A stretch of DNA of 64,000 nt from Streptomyces sp. VRA16 Mangrove soil. GTDB taxonomy: Bacteria; Actinomycetota; Actinomycetes; Streptomycetales; Streptomycetaceae. Each line of letters opens with the position of its first letter. Within the stretch, counting starts at the first letter, position 1. Under the pieces are notes generated by a model that made no database searches, was not told the origin of the DNA, and was given only the letters and a program-made list of their open reading frames with translations. A program made the position numbers and the translations under genes. Of this stretch, positions 53,378 through 60,440 are shown piece after piece. The stretch spans positions 1 through 64,000 of the forward strand of contig NZ_JAFVLN010000020.1 of NCBI RefSeq assembly GCF_017377775.1, in the 5' to 3' direction.

Positions 53378-53516
53378 GTTACGGCGCGCCGCGCACATTT
53401 GTGCGCGCCGTCTGCCGCAGCATAGCCGCTCATACGATCTCCTGCTCCGGATGGTTCGGCTCTGCACGACCTTGAGGACTCCGGCAGGCCACGGCCGGTT
53501 CCACCCGGCACGAAAA

Positions 53517-53545
53517 AGCCCCCCGGAGTGGACTCCGAAGGGGCT
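53517..53545 (-). terminator. Terminator of the tRNA-Asn pair
   Basis: AGCCCC/GGGGCT and CGGAGT/ACTCCG form a nested stem, followed on the minus strand by TTTTT. It sits 11 bases beyond the last tRNA-Asn. Confidence 0.85.
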
Positions 53546-53555
53546 TGTTCGACAG

Positions 53556-53628
53556 CTCTCCCGACTGGACTCGAACCAGTAACCTGCCGGTTAACAGCCG
53601 GCTGCTCTGCCAATTGAGCTACAGGAGA
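53556..53628 (-). tRNA. tRNA-Asn (GTT), copy 1
   Basis: This 73-base cloverleaf on the minus strand starts TCTCCTGTAGCTCAATTGG and has anticodon loop CTGTTAA (GTT), T-arm ACTGGTTCGAGTCCAGT and discriminator G. CCA is not encoded. Confidence 0.95.
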
Positions 53629-53633
53629 TCGAG

Positions 53634-53706
53634 CTCCCCCGACTGGACTCGAACCAGTAACCTGCCGGTTAACAGCCGGCTGCTCTGCCAATTGAGCTAC
53701 AGGGGA
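53634..53706 (-). tRNA. tRNA-Asn (GTT), copy 2
   Basis: Separated by 5 bases from copy 1, it is identical except for the acceptor stem pairs (TCCCCTG/CGGGGGA here). The two are probably cut from a single precursor. Confidence 0.95.
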
Positions 53707-53898
53707 ATGACCTCATTGCGTCAAACGCCGCTACCTGGGTACTTGCCGGGCGGCGGTCGCTCGTTGCGAGACATACATTAGCGCAAGCAGGGGGGTGCTC
53801 CGCCAATCGGTATCCCCCGGCGATCATCAGGCACCCCGGTGACCGCCACGACGAACCGTGATCCACCACGACGCCTCGCTACGGAAAGGGTGGCCGAC

Positions 53899-54201
53899 AT
53901 GCGCTACCGGCTCACATTCATCGCCGGTCTGGCCCTGGGATACGTGCTGGGGACGAGGGCCGGACGCGAGCGGTACGAGCAGTTGAAGAAGACCGCACGC
54001 GAGATCTCCCAGAACCCGGCCGTGCGCAACACGGCGGAGTCGGCCGCGCAGCAGACGCGCGAGTACGCCGGGAAGGCGTTCCACTCCGTCAGCGCGAAGG
54101 TGGAGGGCAAGGTTCCGGACTCGGTGGCCGACCGGGTGCGCTCGCTGCGGGAGCGCGGCGGCCCCGGCGAAGAGGACGACTGGGGCACCACTAACACCTG
54201 A
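53899..54201 (+). CDS. YtxH-like small membrane-anchored protein
   Basis: This 100-aa protein starts MRYRLTFIAGLALGYVLGTRAGRERYEQLKK: a short hydrophobic anchor with the Gly-rich YVLGTRAGRERYE motif common in actinobacteria, then a helical, Ala-rich region and an acidic tail (EEDDWGTTNT). Proteins of this shape are usually envelope-associated stress proteins. ATG at 53899 has GGAAAGGG upstream. It is divergent from the tRNA operon. Confidence 0.78.
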   Translation: MRYRLTFIAGLALGYVLGTRAGRERYEQLKKTAREISQNPAVRNTAESAAQQTREYAGKAFHSVSAKVEGKVPDSVADRVRSLRERGGPGEEDDWGTTNT

Positions 54202-54239
54202 GGGCACGCGCACCCCGGCGGTGCGGCAGAATTTCCAGC

Positions 54240-55670
54240 ATGGGGATAGTCGCCGGGCTGGACAGTTCGCCCGATTTCACACGCATTGTCGTTTGTGACG
54301 CGGACACCGGGGCCGTGCTCCGGCAGGGGTACGCCCCGCATCCGCTGGAGGCACCGGAAGGCGGCGGGCGGCCGTCCGACGTCGATCCCCAGGCCTGGCT
54401 GCTCTCGCTCGGCGAGGCGGCCGGCGGCGGACTGCTCGAAGGCGTGCAGGCCATCGGTGTCTCGGCGCAGCAGAACGCGCTGGTGCCGCTGGACTCGCAG
54501 GGCAACACCGTGCGCCCCGCGCTGGTGGGCGCCGACAAGCGGGCGCAGGTGGCGGCGGCCGATCTGATCGACCGGCTCGGCTCGCGCGAGGCGTGGGCCG
54601 AGGCCGTGGGCAGCGTGCCGCAGGCGGCGCAGCCGGTGGCCAAGCTGCGCTGGCTGGCGCGCGCCGAGCCGGAGAACGCGCAGCGTGTGGCCTTCCTCAT
54701 GCAGGCGCACGACTGGCTGGTGTGGCAGTTGCTCGGGCGGCCCGCGCGCCGGACCACGGACCGTGGCGGGGCCTCGGGCACCGGGTACTGGTCGGCCGCG
54801 ACCGGTGCCTGGCGGCCCGATCTCGTGGAGCTGGCGCTCGGGCAGCGGGCCGGACTGCCGGAGGTGCTCGGCCCGGGTGACGCCGCGGGGACGACCCCGG
54901 AGGGGCTGATCATCTCGGCCGGTACCGGGGAGACCATGGCCGCCGCGTTCGGCCTCGGCGTGCGGGCGGGCGACGCCGTCGTCTCGCTGGGCGCGTCCGG
55001 GTCCGTGATGGCCGTGCACCATGAGGCGCTGGTGGACTCCGGCGTTTCCATCACGTCGCTCGCCGACGCGACCGGGATGCATCTGCCCGTCGTGCATACG
55101 TTGAATGCCGTGCGCACGTTGCGGGGCACGGCCGAGCTGCTGGGGCTCGACGGGGGGCTCGAAGAGCTTTCCGAGCTCGCCGCGAAGTCGACACCGGGCG
55201 CCCACGGCCTCGTACTGCTGCCGTATCTGGAGGGCGAGAAGACGCCCAGCCTGCCGCACACCGCGGGGACGCTGAGCGGGCTTCGGCGGGAGTCCATGAA
55301 GCCGGAGCATCTGGCGCGGGCCTCCTTCGAGGGCATGCTGTGCGGGCTCGCCGACGCCATGGACGTCCTGCGCGGCCGCGGTGTGGAGATCCGGCGGGTG
55401 TTCCTGCTCGGGGCCACCGCCGAACTGCACGCCGTGCAGGCGCTGGCGCCGATGCTGTTCGGCACGCAGGTCGTGGTGCCGCAGCCCGCCGACTACGCGG
55501 CGATCGGCGCCGCCCGGCAGGCCGCGTGGGCGATGACCGGCCAGTTGCCGATGTGGCAGGGCGCGGCCACCCAGGTCTTCGAGCCCGGTGAGGAACTGCC
55601 CGTGGGGCAGGCGGTGCGGCAGCAGTTCCGGGCGGTGCGGGAGCAGATACACCCCGGGGCGTTCGCGTAG
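54240..55670 (+). CDS. FGGY family carbohydrate kinase (xylulokinase-like)
   Basis: This 476-aa kinase has the usual two actin-like domains. Visible motifs are the N-terminal phosphate loop GLDSSPDFTRIVVCDADTG, AIGVSAQQNALVPLD, HDWLVWQLLGRPARRTTDRGGASGTGYW, LGASGSVMAV, the second-domain loop FLLGATAELHAVQALAPMLF and AIGAARQAAW. It resembles XylB in length and order, but the usual STGTSG-type phosphate loop is replaced by LGASGSVMA, so its sugar substrate is uncertain. It is 38 bases downstream of the YtxH-like gene and probably monocistronic. Confidence 0.87.
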   Translation: MGIVAGLDSSPDFTRIVVCDADTGAVLRQGYAPHPLEAPEGGGRPSDVDPQAWLLSLGEAAGGGLLEGVQAIGVSAQQNALVPLDSQGNTVRPALVGADKRAQVAAADLIDRLGSREAWAEAVGSVPQAAQPVAKLRWLARAEPENAQRVAFLMQAHDWLVWQLLGRPARRTTDRGGASGTGYWSAATGAWRPDLVELALGQRAGLPEVLGPGDAAGTTPEGLIISAGTGETMAAAFGLGVRAGDAVVSLGASGSVMAVHHEALVDSGVSITSLADATGMHLPVVHTLNAVRTLRGTAELLGLDGGLEELSELAAKSTPGAHGLVLLPYLEGEKTPSLPHTAGTLSGLRRESMKPEHLARASFEGMLCGLADAMDVLRGRGVEIRRVFLLGATAELHAVQALAPMLFGTQVVVPQPADYAAIGAARQAAWAMTGQLPMWQGAATQVFEPGEELPVGQAVRQQFRAVREQIHPGAFA

Positions 55671-55827
55671 CGGCAGGATCCGGTCTTTGAGCTCTCTTGG
55701 GTTAATCGGTTGAGGTAACACGGGTGGAGTGTTCGACGATAGGGGTCCATGCGTCTCCGTTTCGGCGGGGCGTGTCCCCCTCCCCAACCGCTCTCAGTCC
55801 AGATCGCCGACCACCGAGAGACCGAGC

Positions 55828-57567
55828 GTGCTCATACGACTCCTGCGGACCTACCTCAGTCCGTACAAGAAACCCATCGGGCTGCTGGTGCTGCTGCAGT
55901 TCCTGCAGACCTGCGCCTCGCTGTATCTGCCGACTCTGAACGCCGACATCATCGACAACGGTGTCGTCAGCGGCGACACCGGCTACATCCTGAAGTTCGG
56001 CGCCCTGATGCTGGGCGTCACGATCGCCCAGGTCGTCTGCAACACCGGCGCCGTCTTCTTCGGCGCCAGGACCGCCGCCGCGCTCGGCCGTGACGTGCGG
56101 GCCGGCGTCTTCGACCGGGTGCAGTCCTTCTCCGCCCGCGAGGTCGGCCACTTCGGCGCGCCCTCGCTGATCACCCGCACCACGAACGACGTGCAGCAGA
56201 TCCAGATGCTGGTGCTCATGGGCTTCACGCTCATGGTGTCGGCGCCGATCATGTGCGTCGGTGGTGTGGTCATGGCGCTCGGCCTCGACGTGCCGCTGTC
56301 CGGCGTGCTGCTCGCCGTGCTGCCCGTGATGGCCGTCGTGCTGTCGCTGATCATCCGGAAGATGCGTCCGCTGTTCCGGTCCATGCAGGTCAAGCTGGAC
56401 ACGGTGAACCGGGTGCTGCGCGAGCAGATCACCGGCAACCGGGTCATCCGCGCGTTCGTGCGCGACGGCTTCGAGAAGGAGCGCTTCGGTGACGCCAACT
56501 GGGACCTGACCAAGACGTCCCTGGCCACCGGCCGGATCATGGCCCTGATGTTCCCGTTCGTCATGACGATCGTGAACATCGCGTCCATCGCCGTGGTCTG
56601 GTTCGGCGCCCACCGGATCAACAGCGGCGGCATGCAGATCGGTGACCTCACCGCGTTCCTCGCGTACCTCATGCAGATCGTGATGAGCGTGATGATGGCC
56701 ACCTTCATGTTCATGCAGGTGCCGCGCGCCGAGGTGTGCGCGGAGCGCGTGCAGGAGGTGCTCGACACGGAGTCGAGCGTCGTGCCCCCGGAGGCCGCCT
56801 CGTCCGTGCGCGAGCTGCGGCGGCGCGGGCACCTGGAGATCCGGGGCGCCGACTTCGGCTACCCGGGTGCCGAGGAGCCGGTGCTGCGCTCCGTGGACCT
56901 GATGGCGCTGCCCGGCGAGACCACCGCGATCATCGGCTCGACCGGCAGTGGCAAGTCGACGCTGCTCGGGCTCGTCCCGCGGCTGTACGACACCACGTCC
57001 GGCGTCGTCTACGTGGACGGTGAGGACGTCCGCGGGATCGACCCGGAGCTGATGGCGAAGACGGTGGGCCTGGTGCCGCAGAAGCCGTATCTGTTCTCCG
57101 GAACCGTCGCCTCCAATCTGCGCTACGGACGGCCGGACGCGACCGACGAGGAGTTGTGGCACGCCCTTGAGGTCGCGCAGGCCAAGGACTTCGTCAGCAA
57201 GCTGGAGGGCGGGCTCGACGCGCCCATCACCCAGGGCGGCACGAACGTCTCCGGTGGCCAGCGCCAGCGGCTCGCCATCGCGCGCACGCTCGTCCAGCGT
57301 CCGGAGATCTACCTCTTCGACGACTCGTTCTCCGCGCTCGACTACGCCACGGACGCCGCGCTGCGCCGGGCGCTGACCGCCGAGACCGCCGAGTCGACCG
57401 TGGTGATCGTGGCCCAGCGCGTGGCCACCATCCGGGACGCGGACCGGATCGTCGTCCTCGACGAGGGCCGGGTCGTCGGCACCGGACGCCACCACGAGCT
57501 GATGGCGGACAACGAGACGTACCGGGAGATCGTCCTCTCCCAGCTGACGGAAGCGGAGGCCGCCTGA
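55828..57567 (+). CDS. ABC exporter half-transporter with degenerate Walker B
   Basis: This 579-aa protein has an N-terminal six-helix membrane domain (LLVLLQFLQTCASLYLPTLNADIIDNGVV) and a C-terminal nucleotide-binding domain: Walker A GSTGSGKST (370-378), signature VSGGQRQR (474-481), Walker B IYLFDDS with D498-D499 in place of D-E, and Q530 in place of the H-loop His (VAQRVAT). This is the non-canonical subunit of a heterodimeric exporter; it contributes the intact signature for the partner's active site. GTG at 55828 starts LIRLLRTYLSPYKK. The stop overlaps the second gene (TGATG). Confidence 0.9.
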   Translation: MLIRLLRTYLSPYKKPIGLLVLLQFLQTCASLYLPTLNADIIDNGVVSGDTGYILKFGALMLGVTIAQVVCNTGAVFFGARTAAALGRDVRAGVFDRVQSFSAREVGHFGAPSLITRTTNDVQQIQMLVLMGFTLMVSAPIMCVGGVVMALGLDVPLSGVLLAVLPVMAVVLSLIIRKMRPLFRSMQVKLDTVNRVLREQITGNRVIRAFVRDGFEKERFGDANWDLTKTSLATGRIMALMFPFVMTIVNIASIAVVWFGAHRINSGGMQIGDLTAFLAYLMQIVMSVMMATFMFMQVPRAEVCAERVQEVLDTESSVVPPEAASSVRELRRRGHLEIRGADFGYPGAEEPVLRSVDLMALPGETTAIIGSTGSGKSTLLGLVPRLYDTTSGVVYVDGEDVRGIDPELMAKTVGLVPQKPYLFSGTVASNLRYGRPDATDEELWHALEVAQAKDFVSKLEGGLDAPITQGGTNVSGGQRQRLAIARTLVQRPEIYLFDDSFSALDYATDAALRRALTAETAESTVVIVAQRVATIRDADRIVVLDEGRVVGTGRHHELMADNETYREIVLSQLTEAEAA

Positions 57568-59495
57568 TGAGTGGGCCGATGGCGGCGCGGATGGCGGCCG
57601 GTGGGCCGAACTCGCGCTCGATGGACTTCAAGGGGTCCGGCAAGCGGCTGCTGAAGCGGCTGGCGGCGCACCGTGCCTCGGTGGTCGGTGTGCTGGTCGC
57701 CGTCGTGATCAGTGTGGGTCTCTCGGTGGTCGGACCGAAGATCCTGGGTCACGCGACCGACCTGCTGTTCGGCGGGATCGTCGGCGGGCAGCTGCCCGCG
57801 GGGCAGACCAAGGAACAGGTCATCGAGGGCCTGCGGGCCAAGGGTGACGGCGGCATGGCCGACATGCTCGGCGGGGTGGACTTCACGCCCGGCCAGGGCG
57901 TGGACTTCGACCGGATCGGGGAGGTGCTGCTGCTCGCGCTCGCCGTGTTCGCGGTGGCCGGCTTCTCGATGATGATCGGCACCCGGCTCGCCAACCGGGC
58001 GATCAACCTGGCCGTGGCGAAGCTGCGCGGCGACATGCAGGCGAAGCTCCAGCGCCTTCCGCTGTCGTACTACGACAAGCAGAAGCGCGGCGAGGTGCTG
58101 AGCCGGGCGACCAACGACATCGACAACATCGGGCAGACGCTGCAGCAGACGATGGGGCAGATGCTCAACTCGCTGCTCACCATCGTCGGCGTCCTCGTGA
58201 TGATGTTCTGGATCTCGTGGCTGCTGGCGCTGGTCGCGCTCGTCACGGTGCCGCTGTCGGTGTTCGTCGCGGCGAAGGTCGGCAAGCGGTCGCAGCCGCA
58301 GTTCGTGCAGCAGTGGAAGACCACAGGCGTCCTGAACGCGCACATCGAGGAGATGTACACCGGCCACACGCTGGTGAAGGTGTTCGGGCGGCAGAAGGAG
58401 TCGGCCCAGCAGTTCGCCGAGCAGAACGAGGCACTGTACGAGGCCGCGTTCAAGGCGCAGTTCAACAGCGGCATCATGCAGCCGCTGATGTTCTTCATCT
58501 CGAACCTGAACTATGTGCTGGTGGCCGTGGTCGGTGGCCTGCGGGTCGCGTCCGGCTCGCTGTCCATCGGTGACGTGCAGGCCTTCATCCAGTACTCGCG
58601 GCAGTTCTCGATGCCGCTGACGCAGGTCGCCTCGATGGCGAACCTGGTGCAGTCGGGCGTCGCGTCGGCCGAGCGCATCTTCGAGTTGCTGGACGCCGAG
58701 GAGCAGTCCGCCGATCCGGTGGACGGCGAGAAGCCGCAGAACCTGCGCGGGCACGTCGAGTTCGAGCACGTCGCGTTCCGCTACCAGGAGGACAAGCCGC
58801 TCATCGAGGACCTGTCGCTCACGGCGGAGCCGGGGCACACGGTCGCCATCGTGGGGCCGACGGGCGCGGGCAAGACCACGCTCGTCAATCTGCTGCTGCG
58901 GTTCTACGAGGTCAGCGGCGGGCGCATCACGCTCGACGGGGTCGACATCGCGAAGATGTCGCGCGACGAGCTGCGGGCCGGGATCGGCATGGTGCTGCAG
59001 GACACCTGGCTGTTCGGCGGGACCATCGCGGAGAACATCGCGTACGGCGCCGCGAAGGACGTCGGCCGGGAGGAGATCGAGGAGGCCGCGCGGGCCGCGC
59101 ACGCCGACCGCTTCATCCGGACGCTGCCCGAGGGCTACGACACGGTGATCGACGACGAGGGGACCGGGGTCAGCGCAGGTGAGAAGCAGCTCATCACCAT
59201 CGCGCGCGCCTTCCTGTCCGACCCGGTGATCCTGGTCCTCGACGAGGCGACCAGCTCGGTGGACACCCGGACCGAGGTACTGATCCAGAAGGCCATGGCG
59301 CGGCTCGCGTCCGGCCGTACGTCGTTCGTCATCGCGCACCGTCTGTCGACGATCCGCGACGCCGACACGATCCTGGTGATGGAGAACGGTTCCATCGTGG
59401 AGCAGGGCTCGCACGACGCGCTGGTCGCCTCCGGCGGGGCGTACCAGCGCCTGTACGAGGCCCAGTTCGCGCAGGCCGTGGCCGAGGTCGACTAG
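57567..59495 (+). CDS. ABC exporter half-transporter, catalytic subunit
   Basis: This 642-aa protein has the canonical ATPase residues, namely Walker A GPTGAGKTT (430-438), Walker B LVLDEATSSVD (D559, E560) and H-loop H591 (IAHRLSTI), but a degenerate signature VSAGEKQL (535-542). Together with the preceding gene it should form one active and one inactive ATP site, as in TM287/288-like exporters. An extra loop follows helix 1 (LPAGQTKEQVIEGLRAKGDGGMADML). The substrate is unknown; drug or lipid export is likely. Confidence 0.92.
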   Translation: MSGPMAARMAAGGPNSRSMDFKGSGKRLLKRLAAHRASVVGVLVAVVISVGLSVVGPKILGHATDLLFGGIVGGQLPAGQTKEQVIEGLRAKGDGGMADMLGGVDFTPGQGVDFDRIGEVLLLALAVFAVAGFSMMIGTRLANRAINLAVAKLRGDMQAKLQRLPLSYYDKQKRGEVLSRATNDIDNIGQTLQQTMGQMLNSLLTIVGVLVMMFWISWLLALVALVTVPLSVFVAAKVGKRSQPQFVQQWKTTGVLNAHIEEMYTGHTLVKVFGRQKESAQQFAEQNEALYEAAFKAQFNSGIMQPLMFFISNLNYVLVAVVGGLRVASGSLSIGDVQAFIQYSRQFSMPLTQVASMANLVQSGVASAERIFELLDAEEQSADPVDGEKPQNLRGHVEFEHVAFRYQEDKPLIEDLSLTAEPGHTVAIVGPTGAGKTTLVNLLLRFYEVSGGRITLDGVDIAKMSRDELRAGIGMVLQDTWLFGGTIAENIAYGAAKDVGREEIEEAARAAHADRFIRTLPEGYDTVIDDEGTGVSAGEKQLITIARAFLSDPVILVLDEATSSVDTRTEVLIQKAMARLASGRTSFVIAHRLSTIRDADTILVMENGSIVEQGSHDALVASGGAYQRLYEAQFAQAVAEVD

Positions 59496-59546
59496 ATCCT
59501 TTCCGGATCCCCGGGGCGGGCGGGCCCGGCCCGGGGACAAAGGATC
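59495..59546. terminator. Bidirectional terminator after the ABC exporter genes
   Basis: GATCCTTT at 59495-59502 pairs with AAAGGATC at 59539-59546, enclosing a CCCCGGGG-rich inner stem. It overlaps the stop codons of both convergent genes, so it serves both. Confidence 0.8.
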
Positions 59547-60270
59547 ACAGCAGGCGGCGCGCCTGGGCGAAGGCGAGCGCGCTGAGGGTGAACGAGTCGG
59601 TCAGGGCGCCGTCGAGGAGCATCCGTTCCAGTTCCTCGGGCGGCACGGCCCGTACCTCGGTGATCCCCTCGCTCCTGGCGTCCGGGGACGGCGCGAGCCG
59701 GAAGTGCTCCTCCTCCAGGCGGGCCAGGTACAGGTCGGTGCGGGATGCGGCCATCCCCGTGTCGGCCTCCATCGCGCCGAGGGCGATCAACTCCCGTACC
59801 GGGCAGCCGAGTTCCTCCTCCACCTCGCGGCGGGCCGTGGCCGCCCCGTCGTCCCCCGGCTCACCGAAGCCCCGGGGCATCTCCCAGTGCCACTGCCGGT
59901 CCGCGTGCCGGAAGTGGCGCAGCAGCACGATCCGGCCGTCGTCGAGCAGGGGCAGCACGGCGGCGCCCACCCCGTCCGACGTGGCGCAGACCCGGAAGTA
60001 CGCCCCGGTCACGCCGCCCGGGAAGCGCACGGCGTCGCGCACCACCGTGACGTAGCGGTCCTGGTACTGCACCCCGATGTCGCAGAACTCCACGGGCAGC
60101 CCCCGCGCCCGCGCGTCCGCCGCCGCGATGTCCGCCACCTCCTGCTGGGCCTCGGCATCGAGCAGGATGCGGATCGGCGCGCCGTCCGGGTTCACGAACA
60201 GCGCGGGCCGTTCGGCCGCCAGCTTCTGGTAGGCCGTCAGTTTCTGGGCGCGGCGTGCGGTGTCGTCCAC
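59545..60270 (-). CDS. Nudix hydrolase
   Basis: This 241-aa protein has a Nudix box GFGEPGDDGAATARREVEEELG (residues about 134-155, fitting GX5EX7REUXEEXGU) and an N-terminal extension with GTG start VDDTARRAQKLTAYQKL. The surroundings (HFRHADRQWHWEMPRG) are similar to ADP-ribose/sugar-nucleotide pyrophosphatases. It should hydrolyse a nucleoside diphosphate derivative; the exact substrate cannot be read. It converges with the ABC exporter genes. Confidence 0.87.
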   Translation of the reverse strand: MDDTARRAQKLTAYQKLAAERPALFVNPDGAPIRILLDAEAQQEVADIAAADARARGLPVEFCDIGVQYQDRYVTVVRDAVRFPGGVTGAYFRVCATSDGVGAAVLPLLDDGRIVLLRHFRHADRQWHWEMPRGFGEPGDDGAATARREVEEELGCPVRELIALGAMEADTGMAASRTDLYLARLEEEHFRLAPSPDARSEGITEVRAVPPEELERMLLDGALTDSFTLSALAFAQARRLL

Positions 60271-60386
60271 AGTCGGCCCCCCTCCCGGATCGATGGCGGC
60301 TCACCATGGCCGCACAGCCTGGGCCGAATCTACCCACGCGCCCGGACGGAACAAGCCGTTCTGGCGCGCTCCGTCGAGGCGGGGGT

Positions 60387-60440
60387 TCACCTTCGTATCC
60401 GAAGGTCGGCGGAGCAGTAGGCGGTGTAGGCCAGGCCCAT
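60387..60440 (-). CDS. 17-codon ORF overlapping the CHAT gene stop
   Basis: MGLAYTAYCSADLRIRR is encoded immediately after the CHAT protein, with its ATG overlapping the stop (TGATG). This layout is typical of translational coupling, but no separate ribosome binding site or conservation can be judged, and the peptide may simply be chance. It is listed because the CHAT domain seems to end early just before it. Confidence 0.25.
   Translation of the reverse strand: MGLAYTAYCSADLRIRR

Noticed and set aside
51953..53706. tRNA-associated integrative element
   Set aside because: Only one unusual gene is present; no integrase, excisionase or duplicated tRNA end was found.
57342..59540. 732-aa open frame on the minus strand across the second exporter gene
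   Set aside because: It is antisense to a canonical ABC exporter and lacks domains.
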